From: Dyadobacter beijingensis DSM 21582
GTDB lineage: Bacteria; Bacteroidota; Bacteroidia; Cytophagales; Spirosomataceae
Length of the DNA: 64,000 nucleotides
Assembly: GCF_000382205.1 (NCBI RefSeq)
Contig: NZ_KB907792.1
Location: 176,922 to 240,921, forward strand
Direction of reading: 5' to 3'
Both the position numbers and the translations under genes were made by a program. The notes under the pieces are model-generated. The model worked only from the letters and a program-made list of their open reading frames with translations. It ran no database searches and had not been told where the DNA came from. Below are positions 26,852-36,238 of the stretch, one piece after another; the stretch's first letter is position 1; the number at the start of each line of letters is the position of its first letter.

Positions 26852-27043
26852 AAATTTTTTAGGTAATTAAAGGTCGGGAAAGTTAGAGATAAAAATCAAT
26901 TGTTGCTTGGGAGATCGGGAGCTATTCGGCTCAAAGTTTCAATTGGCACATCGACCTTCCACCGATTGGATCAGTTATTGCAGCGATTTTGTCGTGAAAT
27001 TTAAGGTGTTGGAAGATTATGTTCGAATCAAAAAAGGAAGGCT

Positions 27044-27778
27044 ATGAAACGTATTGCGCAGATTACGGATATTCATTTAATGGAAGAATGGTCGGCCAAA
27101 AACGGCGCCGATACGGATACCAATTTGAAACTGATTTTGCAGGACGTGGGCGCGCGAGGTATCAGGGATGTGATTTTCACGGGCGACATCGGCCATTCCG
27201 ACGCGTATGAACGATTTTTTGCATTGCTGAAAGGCTTCCGCTTCACTGTCATTCCCGGTAACCACGACAAGTTCGTCGATATCAAACCCCACTATCATCC
27301 TTCCTACCTCAGTACGAAAACTGAAATGTACCATTCGGAAGAAGATGCGCATTTCAAATACATCTTCCTGGATTCCTCTTCCGACTCCATCGGCGATGTG
27401 CAGTTGCAATGGCTGGCACATGAGCTCGTTACGACGAAGAGAGTGCTGCTATTTGTCCATCATCCTGTTTTGCAAGTCTTTACGGCGGTAGATTTTAGAT
27501 ATCCGCTGCTGAATCGCGAAGCGGTGAAGGAAGTGCTCGTTCGCAGCGACCGTGAGATCGTCGTTTTCAGCGGCCATTATCACACCGATGATTTTACCAA
27601 AGAAGAAAATATCATGCAATACGTAACGCCCGCCTCCTCGGTGCAAATGGAAAAGAACCCGTCGGAAATCGTCATCCACGCCCGCTACTACGGCTACCGC
27701 ATCATCGAGCTCGATGGCCGAACGGTGCGGACGGAAGTGGTGCTGAATCATGGAAGCGGCTTTGATGTGGTCAAATAG
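27044..27778 (+). CDS. metallophosphoesterase, CpdA-like
   Basis: A 244-residue calcineurin-type phosphoesterase. The five metal motifs are visible in order: ITDIHLM (D-x-H), FTGDIGHSD (GD), VIPGNHDKF (GNHD), LFVHHPVL (H), and FSGHYHTDD (GHxH). No signal peptide. Relatives hydrolyse cyclic nucleotides or other phosphodiesters. The substrate is uncertain. The ATG at 27044 gives the conserved start RIAQITDIH. Confidence 0.88.
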   Translation: MKRIAQITDIHLMEEWSAKNGADTDTNLKLILQDVGARGIRDVIFTGDIGHSDAYERFFALLKGFRFTVIPGNHDKFVDIKPHYHPSYLSTKTEMYHSEEDAHFKYIFLDSSSDSIGDVQLQWLAHELVTTKRVLLFVHHPVLQVFTAVDFRYPLLNREAVKEVLVRSDREIVVFSGHYHTDDFTKEENIMQYVTPASSVQMEKNPSEIVIHARYYGYRIIELDGRTVRTEVVLNHGSGFDVVK

Positions 27779-27934
27779 AAAACATCAAATGGCTGGCGCG
27801 ATTTACCCAATGCCTGGTGACGCATTTTCGGGAAACTTATCCAACGGTTTTGCTGCCGGTTACTAACAACAAATTGCATTAATGCATTGACATGTAGGTA
27901 ATTTGTCGGCAGATAAACTTAAAATCTATTCACC

Positions 27935-28543
27935 ATGAAACTTGTTTACCTGGCCGTCGCGACGGCCGTATGGTCTGTTTGTGCATTTAACAAGCAGCCT
28001 GAAAATTCCCGAGCGGTAGTTCGCGATTTGTCTTCGGACGTTGTGGATGAGCAGTCGGTCGCTTCGAGTGATGATGTGGTTAAAAGAGGGGAATACCTGG
28101 TCACCATTATGGGTTGTGCGGATTGCCACGCGCCCAAGAAACTGACGCCGCAGGGCCCGGCGCCGGATATGGACCGGTTCCTGTCGGGATACAATGCCAG
28201 CCAGCCGTTGGGTACATTCGATAAAAGTATCCTCAAAACCGGCGAATGGGTTGTGTTTAATGGACAGAGTACCGCATTTGCCGGCCCGTGGGGCATCTCT
28301 TTTGCCGCGAACCTGACGCCCGATGAGACGGGGATCGGGACGTGGACGTTCGAGCAGTTCAACACGGCCATGCGCAAAGGCAAGTTCAAAGGCCTCGAAA
28401 ACAGCCGGCCGCTGCTGCCGCCAATGCCGTGGTTCAACTACGTAAATCTTGCGGACGGTGATATGCGCGCCATTTTTGCCTATTTGAAATCCATCAAACC
28501 GGTATCGAATGTCGTGCCGTCGCACATTCCGCCGGCGCCGTGA
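27935..28543 (+). CDS. secreted monohaem cytochrome c
   Basis: A 202-residue exported protein with a hydrophobic N-terminus and one haem motif, CADCH (about residues 61-65). A Met ligand is likely in LLPPMPWFNYVN. The phrase FDKSILKTGEWVVFNGQSTAF and the C-terminal YLKSIKPVSNVVP resemble the diheme cytochrome / c-type group seen in Bacteroidota, but only one CxxCH is present. It probably works as a periplasmic electron carrier. Partner enzymes are not adjacent. Confidence 0.85.
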   Translation: MKLVYLAVATAVWSVCAFNKQPENSRAVVRDLSSDVVDEQSVASSDDVVKRGEYLVTIMGCADCHAPKKLTPQGPAPDMDRFLSGYNASQPLGTFDKSILKTGEWVVFNGQSTAFAGPWGISFAANLTPDETGIGTWTFEQFNTAMRKGKFKGLENSRPLLPPMPWFNYVNLADGDMRAIFAYLKSIKPVSNVVPSHIPPAP

Positions 28544-28548
28544 TCCAT

Positions 28549-28845
28549 TCAGGATTGCCTGACGGTCAGCACTTTTAAAATCGACTCTTCTTTGAGATAG
28601 AGATTTTTCTCGCGGGTCTGGTCCGACATGTATGCGGCCAGGTCCGCGTCCGACCCGAAACTAACCAAATGTACTTCATAGGGCGCTTCCAGCTCGCCTT
28701 CGATCAACTGCTCCGGGCCCAAACGCAGCCTCAGGAGCAGTTTTCCGTTATATCGAGGAATCAACGGCAGCACCAGCGACTCGAATTGCTGGAAAATTTC
28801 CTCCTTACCTTCTTTGACATACACAAACTGCGTGACCGTAACCAT
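28549..28845 (-). CDS. small DUF1330-like / dimeric alpha-beta barrel protein
   Basis: A 98-residue cytosolic protein. TVTQFVYVKEGKEEIFQQFE and APYEVHLVSFGSDADLAAYM fit the ferredoxin-like dimeric alpha-beta barrel pattern seen in DUF1330 and related small enzymes or stress proteins. The ATG at 28845 starts the conserved part; the earlier one at 28905 adds a basic extension and is less likely. The role is unknown. It converges on the cytochrome gene. Confidence 0.55.
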   Translation of the reverse strand: MVTVTQFVYVKEGKEEIFQQFESLVLPLIPRYNGKLLLRLRLGPEQLIEGELEAPYEVHLVSFGSDADLAAYMSDQTREKNLYLKEESILKVLTVRQS

Positions 28846-29031
28846 AGGAATCCATTGTTTTGGTCGCCAATCTCGAAAAGATTTTGCATTTACTGCAACT
28901 TTCATTTTCGAAATATTCTCATTGTAACAAATTGATGGCCATCAAGATATTGGAATGAAATGAGTGGGAAAGTCTTTCCCATTGAGCAGGTTTTGTGTCG
29001 TTTGTTCACATATTTCCACCCTTAGATAGCC

Positions 29032-29688
29032 ATGAAAATCAAGAGAATCCGAACCCTTTTACTTGTGCCGGCATTTTGCCTGGCCGCTCTTCTGCCGCTT
29101 TCGGCACAGTCGTACGTCGAGACCGATAAAGGTTACTGGCAGGTCCACACCGATCCGAATTCCCGGAACACCGTCGTGCAGTTTTTTGACGGAAGTAACC
29201 ATTTGCTGTATCAGGAGTCGATGCCGCGTAAGTATATCAAGCTCACCAAACGGAATGTGCGGCTGTTCGATGAGCTGTTAGGCAAGCTGATGGCGCGCGA
29301 ATTGTTGTCCGAAAAAGTAAAAGCCTATGATCTGGTGGCCGACAGCCGTACCGATTTCAGAAGTGTGGCGGTGCCGGAATCGCATTTGCCGGCGTCGGAA
29401 GTGAATCTGAAAACGGCGATGTCGAACGTGTATGTCGTGCAGAACGGAAAAATGAAGGTCATTCTCAAAAACCCGACGCAGGAAGCTTACGATATCCGCA
29501 TTATCGATACCGATCTGCGCACCATTTATTACGAAAAAACCAGTGATCCGACGTATGGGCGGTGGTTCGACATGTCGAAACTGGCGCAGGGAGCATACAA
29601 TGTCCACATCAGCAGCCCGAGGAGGAAATTGAACTACAAGCTGGTCGTTGATGATTACCTCGGTTATCGTATCGAAAACTTAAAATAA
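29032..29688 (+). CDS. secreted hypothetical protein
   Basis: A 218-residue protein with a clear signal peptide (LLLVPAFCLAALLPLSAQS). The mature part includes KGYWQVHTDPNSRNTVVQFF, a YIKLTKRNVRLFDELLGKLM helix, and a C-terminal stretch that resembles beta-rich segments of sorting-type tails (IRIIDTDLRTIYYEK, FDMSKLAQGAYNVHISS). That last block is similar to the pattern of T9SS-like C-terminal domains but lacks an obvious PNP motif. No function can be named. Confidence 0.6.
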   Translation: MKIKRIRTLLLVPAFCLAALLPLSAQSYVETDKGYWQVHTDPNSRNTVVQFFDGSNHLLYQESMPRKYIKLTKRNVRLFDELLGKLMARELLSEKVKAYDLVADSRTDFRSVAVPESHLPASEVNLKTAMSNVYVVQNGKMKVILKNPTQEAYDIRIIDTDLRTIYYEKTSDPTYGRWFDMSKLAQGAYNVHISSPRRKLNYKLVVDDYLGYRIENLK

Positions 29689-29719
29689 CTTTTTAACAGC
29701 CAGGTTTCCGATTTGTGTA

Positions 29720-29752
29720 AATAACCTCCGAGTTTTCGGAGGTTATTTTTTG
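29720..29752 (+). terminator. intrinsic terminator
   Basis: AATAACCTCCGA and TCGGAGGTTATT form a 12-bp stem with a 4-base loop, followed by TTTTTT. It ends the transcript of the secreted hypothetical gene at 29.0 kb. Confidence 0.9.
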
Positions 29753-30013
29753 TGTGCGCAGTGTGATCATTATTGTGATGCGTTGAATATGAATATAATT
29801 ACAGTTATGTAGTATGTCGTATAGGAACCAGCGTCATATTATTTGGAAGGTGCTGAAAATAGGAAAAAGACCGGTTCTTAGCGCGATGAATAAATAGTTA
29901 TGAAAATGCATTTGGCTTGAATAGAAGTGATTTATATTGGTTTAGCGATGGCAGGTTACTTTTGATCTTTTGTCGTGACGTGAACCCCTTCTCTCTAAAA
30001 TTATATATGTAAG

Positions 30014-30091
30014 ATGTTTATTTTCAGTATTTTAATTTACGCGCTTATCGTATTTTTCCTGATTAGATTTATCCGTTTTTGTGTGAGGTAA
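30014..30091 (+). CDS. possible 25-residue hydrophobic peptide
   Basis: ATG to TAA encodes a single membrane-helix-like peptide (starts MFIFSILIYALIVFFLIRF and ends with several Arg). Hydrophobic core plus basic tail is the shape of many small membrane peptides and type I toxins. No start signal or homolog is recognisable, so it may be chance in AT-rich DNA. Confidence 0.2.
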   Translation: MFIFSILIYALIVFFLIRFIRFCVR

Positions 30092-30258
30092 TCCAAATGG
30101 AATGTAGAATGATTTATGGCCTTCAATACTTTTTAGTTTGAAATACTTTACTTTTTAGTTTTAGCTAAATGTAGGTTTGTGAACGGGCTATTGTCTCACT
30201 TTTTTAATCCACGATTTGCTGTGTAAGGATTAAAACCGGTGTTATCCCTTCTTCTTGC

Positions 30259-30294
30259 GCGAGCGCATCGTGTTATCTGGCATTATGCGCTCGC
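30259..30294. repeat. 10-bp inverted repeat
   Basis: GCGAGCGCAT and ATGCGCTCGC are perfect reverse complements with a 16-base loop. No T run follows on either strand, so it does not look like a terminator. It is GC-rich within AT-rich DNA and may be a structured RNA or a protein site. Confidence 0.45.
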
Positions 30295-30408
30295 CTGCTG
30301 TGTGTACGACTTCTTGAAAAGTCCGGCCAATTCCGCGTCGGGTGAAAACGTATGTAATTTTTCAGTAACCGCGCGCGAAAACTGTTGTTTAAATGTAGAT
30401 TTTTAATT

Positions 30409-30427
30409 TACTTTGAATTGCAAAGTA
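30409..30427. promoter_or_regulatory. palindrome upstream of the DUF2236 gene
   Basis: TACTTTG and CAAAGTA are perfect inverted arms around AATTG, ending about 30 bases before the start at 30458. The position suits a repressor or activator site. The regulator is unknown. Confidence 0.45.
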
Positions 30428-30457
30428 CTTTATATCTGACGAATAAAAACGGTAACG

Positions 30458-31222
30458 ATGAAATGGTTTGTGCAAGAAGGTTCCATTGTGCGGGAGATTT
30501 GGGGGAAGGCGGATACGATCCTGTTTATTTTTGCGGGGGCTTCGGCCGAATTTGCATTGAACAAGTCGGTCGACTGGCTGTACTTTACCGGGAAATTACC
30601 GGCTGATCCACTTGGCAGGCTGTTTTCGACCGTTTCTTATGCGCGACGGATCGTTTTCTCGGAATATGACGATGCCATGCGTGCCATTCACCAGATCGCG
30701 GCTATACACGCGGGGGTCGAGCGCAGCCGCCATGCACGCATACCTGACAGCGCGTATCGCGACGTGCTTTTCATGCTCATCGACTATTCGATCCGCTCCT
30801 ACGAACTGCTCGAACGTACCCTCACCCGCGCTGAAAAGGAAGAAGCTTTTGCCGTGTTCCAGGCCGTTGGCGAGGGAATGGGCATAGCCGGGCTACCTGT
30901 CAGCCTGCGTGAGTTTGAGCGGATGCGCGCGGAACATTTGCAGGAAAATCTGCACAAAAGCGATTTTACCGTCGACTTGTACAGGCAATACCGGAAACAT
31001 CTGGGCTGGTACCGCTATTTTTTGCTTCGGCAAGTGCAAACCCGCCTCGTTCCCGAACGCGTGAATGCATTGCTCGGGCTTGGTAGCGCCTGGCTGGTGG
31101 ATGCGTTGCTGCCGTTTTACAAATTCGCCGGTATGCTGGGTTTCGGGATGTTTTTACGCGATGCCCTTTTGCCTGAAAACTACAAGACACAGGTGACCGA
31201 GCTCGATGTAGTGGAGCAATAA
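30458..31222 (+). CDS. DUF2236 / MpaB-like oxygenase
   Basis: A 254-residue all-helical protein of the oxygenase MpaB (DUF2236) family. Typical features are the N-terminal FAGASAEFALN, the DPLGRLFSTVSYARRIVF segment, helix blocks with conserved His (AMRAIHQIAAIHAGV), and the YRDVLFMLIDYSIRSYELLE region. Related proteins bind haem-like cofactors or act in latex oxygenation, but in Bacteroidota the substrate is unknown. A palindrome sits just upstream. Confidence 0.75.
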   Translation: MKWFVQEGSIVREIWGKADTILFIFAGASAEFALNKSVDWLYFTGKLPADPLGRLFSTVSYARRIVFSEYDDAMRAIHQIAAIHAGVERSRHARIPDSAYRDVLFMLIDYSIRSYELLERTLTRAEKEEAFAVFQAVGEGMGIAGLPVSLREFERMRAEHLQENLHKSDFTVDLYRQYRKHLGWYRYFLLRQVQTRLVPERVNALLGLGSAWLVDALLPFYKFAGMLGFGMFLRDALLPENYKTQVTELDVVEQ

Positions 31223-34200
31223 TCACCGGAAATCCCGCGATGACGGAAATATTTCCGCTTGCAGGTTTCTGCGCTGAGTTTTCCGGGCCTTGGCCAGCGA
31301 GTCATATTCATCCTTTTCATCTGCCCGCGACAAGGTGAGTACGTCCGGCTCCTGTGCCTGGGTGGGTCCGAGTTTCCGCAGCAGTCCCGACATGTTGAAA
31401 CACCGGCTCACTACTACGTGGATCACCTTGCCTTCCTTCTGAACCTTCCCCTCGACCATCAAGAGCTTCGATCGCAGCACCTCTTTACGATACGTATCGA
31501 ACAGGTTCTGGAAAACGACGAGGTTCGCCGTGCCGGTTTCGTCTTCCACGGTAATGAAACAAATGCCGCTGGCCGTGCCCGGGCGCTGCCGAACGAGCAC
31601 CAGCCCCGCTACTTTCACCATTTTTCCGTCGGGAATATGTTCCAGATCGCAGCTTCGGGCCACATCCAGCACATTCAGCTGTCCGCGGACAAAGCTCACG
31701 GGATGCGCTTTCAACGACAGGGATGTGGAAGCATAATCGTGAATAACGTGCTCAGAAAGCGTCATTTGCGGCAATTCTACACCGGGTTCGGAATCGCTTG
31801 CGGGGGCCAATCCTTCGAAAAGGCCGGTGGGCCTGTCGGCCAATGCGGAGGCTTCCCAAAATGCCTGCCGCCGGTCGAAGCCGATGGAGCGGAACGCATC
31901 GGCGTCGGCCAATTTTTCCAGTGCGGAAGCGGAAATACCGGCTTCGAGCAGTTGGTGAATGTGGGTAAAAGGCTGTGTGCGTGCGTCGATCAGCAGCTGC
32001 ATTTCCTCTTCCCTTAATCCTTTGATTTGCCTGAATCCCAGCCGCAGCGCGCATTGTTCGTCCGGGATGTTTTCAAGCGTATTGTCCCAAAAAGAATGGT
32101 TAATATCGATTTCCCGCACTTTAACCTTGTGATTCCGTGCATCGATCACGATCTGCGCAGGACGGTAGAAACCCATTGGCTGGCTGTTGAGCAGTGCAGC
32201 GGCAAAAACATCGGGGTGGTAGCATTTAATATAGGAGGAAACATACACCAGCAAGGCAAAGCTGGCGGCATGGCTTTCGGGGAAACCGTAACTTCCGAAA
32301 CCTTCGAGCTGCTTGAAAATACGCTCCGAAAAATCCTTGTCGTAGCCCTTTCTGATCATCCCGCTCACGAGTTTATCCCTCAATTTTGACACAACACCTT
32401 TGGCCTTGAAAGTGGCCATACTCCGTCGCAACTCGTCGGCTTCGGTAGGCGTGAAGTCGGCGGCTACAATAGCAATATTCATAGCTTGTTCCTGAAACAA
32501 GGGAACGCCCTTTGTCTTTTCCAGGATTTTTCGAAGTTCCTCACTTGGATATTCTTCGGCTTCCGAGCCGTCCCTTCGCCTTAAATACGGATGTACCATA
32601 TCCCCCTGAATGGGTCCCGGCCGCACGATGGCAACTTCAATTACAAGATCATAAAACTTCCTCGGTTTGAGCCTGGGCAGCATGGATTGCTGCGCCCGGC
32701 TTTCAATCTGAAAAACCCCGATCGTATCCGCCTCGCAGATCATATCGTATACTTTGCTATCTTCCGGCGGAACGGTCGCAAGATTATAATCGATGTTATA
32801 ATGCTTTCTGAGCAGGTCAAATGCCTTGCGTATGCAGGTAAGCATACCGAGCGCGAGGATATCTATTTTGAGGAAACCCAATGTATCGATGTCATCCTTA
32901 TTCCACTCGATGCAGGTCCGGTTCTCCATTCGGGCATTCAGTATCGGGCAGAGATCCGATAGCTTGCCCTGGGTGATCACAAAACCGCCCGTATGCTGGC
33001 CCAGCTGGCGCGGAAAGCCTATGTATTGCCTTGTAAGGTCCAGGATTTTGAGCAAATGAGGGTCCTTGGGGTTAAAACCATGATCGGAAATGATCTTCCC
33101 ATCGAACCACTCGTCTGTAAACTCCCATAGCGAGCCCGAAAGGCGGTTGATGGCGTCCATCGACATGCCCATGGCCTTCGCCACATCGCGTACGGCGCCT
33201 TTCTGGTGCACCTGTGTCACCGTCGCGACAATGCCCGCCCGGTCGCGGCCGTACTTGTTATAGATGTATTGCATCACCTCTTCGCGCCGTTCGTGCTCGA
33301 AATCCACGTCGATATCAGGTGGTTCGTTGCGGGAAGAGGAAATGAAGCGTTCAAAAAGAAGATCGATTTTCAGCGGATCGACGGCGGTAATGCCGAGGCT
33401 GTAACAAATGACCGAATTGGCAGCCGAACCGCGTCCTTGGCAAAGTATATTCTGCGACCTTGCAAACCTGACAATGTCGTGAACCGTCAAGAAATAGGGG
33501 GCATAATCCATTTCCTGCACGAAAGTCAGCTCGTACTCGATGGCTTCTTCCACCTGCTCGGGGATGCATTCGCCAAACCGCTCGGCTGCTCCCTGCCATG
33601 TCAGTATCTCCAATTCCCGCAATGGCGTCCGTCCTTCGGTGGTCAGTTCCTCCGGGTACACATATTTCAAACTGCTCAATGAAAACTGGCAGGCATCGAC
33701 GATTTCCTGGGTGCAGGCAATGGCTTCCAGGTATCTGGAAAATAGCCGCTGCATTTCAGCGGCGGGTTTCAGGTAGCGTTCGGCGTTTTCGTGCAGGCGG
33801 TAACCGGCATTGTAAATGGTGCATTTCTCACGAACGCAGGTAAGTACGTCCTGCAACTCGCGCCGTTGGAGATTGTGGTAGTGCACATCATTGGTAGCCA
33901 CCAGCGGAATATCCAGCTTTTTCGAGAGCTGGTCCAGCCGGTAAAGCTTCTTCATATCGTCGCCCTGGTAGGATCGTACAGCGCTCAGGTAGAGGTTTGT
34001 GCCCAATTTTTCGCGGTATTCTTTCAGGTTTTGGGCAAATGAAGGGTCAAAATCGAATGCTTCGTTCAACGCAGCCGGGGCTACGGCTATGAATTTGATT
34101 CCCCCGGCATGGCGGTACACATCGGCTTTGTAGAGGTCGCATTTGCCTTTTTCGGTCCGTAAATTTCCTTCGGTGAGCAGAGATGAGAGCCGGCTGTAAG

Positions 34201-34450
34201 CCTCCCGGTCGGTCGGGTAGGCGAGCAGGCTGGGGCCATCGAGCAGGTCGAGGCGGCAGGCGGGGATAATTTTGAAATCCGTGTTTTTCGTGGCTGCGTG
34301 GGCACGTACGATACCTGCGAGCGTATTCCGATCGGTAATGGCAATGGCCTTGTAACCCAGTGCAATGGCCTGGCCAACCAGTTCTTCGGGGTGCGATCCG
34401 CCCCGGAGAAAGCTGAAATTGGTCGTGACCTGTAACTCCGTATAATTCAT
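31223..34450 (-). CDS. dnaE2: error-prone DNA polymerase DnaE2
   Basis: A 1075-residue C-family polymerase. An N-terminal PHP domain (YTELQVTTNFSFLRGGSHPEEL, then AITDRNTLAGIVRAH) is followed by the palm with the catalytic PDIDVDFEHERREEV motif, and GRGSAANSVICYSLGIT. An OB-fold lies near the C-terminus (VKVAGLVLVRQRPGTASGI). The length and short C-terminus match DnaE2 (ImuC) rather than replicative DnaE. It works with ImuA and ImuB in mutagenic damage bypass. It follows imuB by 54 bases. The ATG at 34450 is chosen because MNYTELQVTTNFSFL is the conserved start. Confidence 0.95.
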   Translation of the reverse strand: MNYTELQVTTNFSFLRGGSHPEELVGQAIALGYKAIAITDRNTLAGIVRAHAATKNTDFKIIPACRLDLLDGPSLLAYPTDREAYSRLSSLLTEGNLRTEKGKCDLYKADVYRHAGGIKFIAVAPAALNEAFDFDPSFAQNLKEYREKLGTNLYLSAVRSYQGDDMKKLYRLDQLSKKLDIPLVATNDVHYHNLQRRELQDVLTCVREKCTIYNAGYRLHENAERYLKPAAEMQRLFSRYLEAIACTQEIVDACQFSLSSLKYVYPEELTTEGRTPLRELEILTWQGAAERFGECIPEQVEEAIEYELTFVQEMDYAPYFLTVHDIVRFARSQNILCQGRGSAANSVICYSLGITAVDPLKIDLLFERFISSSRNEPPDIDVDFEHERREEVMQYIYNKYGRDRAGIVATVTQVHQKGAVRDVAKAMGMSMDAINRLSGSLWEFTDEWFDGKIISDHGFNPKDPHLLKILDLTRQYIGFPRQLGQHTGGFVITQGKLSDLCPILNARMENRTCIEWNKDDIDTLGFLKIDILALGMLTCIRKAFDLLRKHYNIDYNLATVPPEDSKVYDMICEADTIGVFQIESRAQQSMLPRLKPRKFYDLVIEVAIVRPGPIQGDMVHPYLRRRDGSEAEEYPSEELRKILEKTKGVPLFQEQAMNIAIVAADFTPTEADELRRSMATFKAKGVVSKLRDKLVSGMIRKGYDKDFSERIFKQLEGFGSYGFPESHAASFALLVYVSSYIKCYHPDVFAAALLNSQPMGFYRPAQIVIDARNHKVKVREIDINHSFWDNTLENIPDEQCALRLGFRQIKGLREEEMQLLIDARTQPFTHIHQLLEAGISASALEKLADADAFRSIGFDRRQAFWEASALADRPTGLFEGLAPASDSEPGVELPQMTLSEHVIHDYASTSLSLKAHPVSFVRGQLNVLDVARSCDLEHIPDGKMVKVAGLVLVRQRPGTASGICFITVEDETGTANLVVFQNLFDTYRKEVLRSKLLMVEGKVQKEGKVIHVVVSRCFNMSGLLRKLGPTQAQEPDVLTLSRADEKDEYDSLAKARKTQRRNLQAEIFPSSRDFR

Positions 34451-34504
34451 GTTGATGAAGTGTAATTTGCTTTCTGACAAAGCTTGTTTCCCCCAAGCGT
34501 TGAT

Positions 34505-36016
34505 TCAGGCGAAAAAGCCGTGTATGAACCATTCTGCCTGTTTTTCTTCTTTTTCTTCCACAAATGGCCCCAGCCTGAACAGCCAGTACCGCCGGCCTTC
34601 CTGGTCTTCTACCGTGTAATAATCGCGGTACAGGCCCCGTTGGAGCCACCATTCCTGCTCAATGCGCTCCGGCCCCTCGGATTTATCGATATAATGTACC
34701 TTATCCTTATACCTGAACGCGGTAGGCGGATAATCGGGGACCGGGGCGGTTACGAAGATCATTTCCGGTTTCGGGAGTAGGAAAACGGGCCTCTGCCGGT
34801 CGGTACGCCACCCGATTTTAGGTTTTTCCTGCAATGAAGCGACCATTTTGACCGACCTTTCCGGCCAATGGTGTTCATCGGGTAAATACCTTTGGATCAC
34901 CCCGGTTCCGACCCGGCCGGAAACCGTGTCCAGCAACTCCGCAATCGCCGTGTTCTCAAAGCCTCCCGTGGTATCCCACATTGTTTCCTGGATAGTGTTA
35001 ATCTCCTCCACCTCAGGTGCTTCCAGTATAAATAGTTCAATGCCGAATCCTGGCGCAATGGTTTTGATTTTCAGTTCGAAAAGCCTGAAGAGGTGCCTGA
35101 CATGATGGGAGGCGCGGTTGGTAACGATGTCGATCTGCTGGGTTTTGCCGTCCACCCGAAAACAGGTGAGCATGCCGCTGCGAAGCCCCTTTCCTTCCTT
35201 GGCCAAACGTTCACAGAGCATTTCCAGCAGTTTTTGCAGGGCTATTTCAATGCCCGTAGCCGTGACGATCGGTTCGAGGCACGGTAGCCGCTCCTGGTAG
35301 GGTACCGCCTGCCGGACCGGTTCGATAAACTCCTGCAAATAGCCGAGCGCTTTGCTCAGCTGATCGATCAGTTCCTGTCCAAACCGCCTGCGCAAGACCC
35401 TGGGTGGTATTCCGGCAAAATTTCGGATCTGGTAGAATCCCAGTTTCTGCATCTTTTCGAGGATTTCAGGCGAAAGCCGGAGGCTGGCCGGTGGCAGCTG
35501 CAACAAGGCATTGTACTGTGCGCCAGCGGGTATGATCGTGCCCGGGCGCCCGTAATGCGCATGCGCCCATGCGACCCCGATCGTCTCCGCCATTGCAGCA
35601 CGCACCTGGTAGCCGCCCTGGTGCAGTTTGGTCATCAGGTCGTTCAGGTAAGCGCGCTCGCCTCCCCACAGGTATGCGCATCCGGTGACGTCGAGAATCA
35701 GCCCGTCCGGTGGGTCCAGCGCTACCGTTGGGGTGTAACGTATACACCATTCCGCCAATGCCTGCAAGGCTTCCCGTGCGGCATCCGGGTTATCATCGAG
35801 CACCACCAGTGCGGGGAAAATAGCCCTGGCGTCGGCCACTGCCATGTTGGCCTCAATGCCCATCGCTGCCGCCGCCTCATTCAGGGCTTTTACCACCATC
35901 CGCCCCCGCTCAGGTGCCGCCAGGGCGAATTCAATCCCATACAATTCCGGCCTGACACGAACCCAATGATCCGTCGCCAAACTTGGAAACCATATCGAAA
36001 TGAAGCGGTTTGACAT
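34505..36016 (-). CDS. imuB: ImuB, catalytically inactive Y-family polymerase adaptor
   Basis: A 503-residue Y-family homolog. The N-terminus reads ISIWFPSLATDHW, where active Y polymerases have an Asp-containing DMDxF-type motif, so the first catalytic acidic residue is missing, as is usual for ImuB. GLILDVTGCAYLWGGE and the helix-hairpin-helix-like RNFAGIPPRVLRRRFG are family features. ImuB links ImuA, DnaE2 and the sliding clamp. A 19-base palindrome lies 38 bases upstream of its start. Confidence 0.92.
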   Translation of the reverse strand: MSNRFISIWFPSLATDHWVRVRPELYGIEFALAAPERGRMVVKALNEAAAAMGIEANMAVADARAIFPALVVLDDNPDAAREALQALAEWCIRYTPTVALDPPDGLILDVTGCAYLWGGERAYLNDLMTKLHQGGYQVRAAMAETIGVAWAHAHYGRPGTIIPAGAQYNALLQLPPASLRLSPEILEKMQKLGFYQIRNFAGIPPRVLRRRFGQELIDQLSKALGYLQEFIEPVRQAVPYQERLPCLEPIVTATGIEIALQKLLEMLCERLAKEGKGLRSGMLTCFRVDGKTQQIDIVTNRASHHVRHLFRLFELKIKTIAPGFGIELFILEAPEVEEINTIQETMWDTTGGFENTAIAELLDTVSGRVGTGVIQRYLPDEHHWPERSVKMVASLQEKPKIGWRTDRQRPVFLLPKPEMIFVTAPVPDYPPTAFRYKDKVHYIDKSEGPERIEQEWWLQRGLYRDYYTVEDQEGRRYWLFRLGPFVEEKEEKQAEWFIHGFFA

Positions 36017-36053
36017 TTTGTTTTTATCTGATTACAAGTATGTTGTGTAATGA

Positions 36054-36072
36054 ATGGTATTTAAAGTATCTG
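36054..36072. promoter_or_regulatory. candidate SOS operator upstream of imuB
   Basis: The core GGTATTTAAAGTATC (36057-36071) is an imperfect palindrome. It matches 13 of 15 bases with the minus-strand site upstream of imuA (GGTATTTTAAATATC). Its placement 38 bases before the imuB start and the known damage control of such cassettes suggest a LexA-like operator. No lexA gene is in the window. Confidence 0.55.
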
Positions 36073-36238
36073 AAAACAGATTACAATAATATCAAAAAGC
36101 TTCGATTATCGCCAAAGATTTTTTTGCTTTGTTTAAATCATTTTACACACCAGAATTTTAAACCAATGACTACACCACAAGCGCCATCGCTCAAAAAGAT
36201 TTTAGCCAGGTTTTGAAAAAATCTCGCTGAAAATTTGC

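Larger units (their letters stand above)
29753..30408. other. AT-rich gene-poor stretch
   Basis: About 650 bases without a convincing gene, clearly richer in A/T than its flanks. It contains one possible 25-residue hydrophobic peptide (30014-30091) and one 10-bp inverted repeat (30259-30294). I saw no tRNA, riboswitch or transposase remnant in it. Confidence 0.6.

Noticed and set aside
30259..30294. The 10-bp inverted repeat as an intrinsic terminator
   Set aside because: No T run follows on either strand, and no gene ends close to it.
36010..36216. A 68-codon plus-strand frame between imuB and the ArsR gene
   Set aside because: It is AT-rich, has no recognisable sequence and covers the candidate SOS operator, so it is more likely regulatory DNA.
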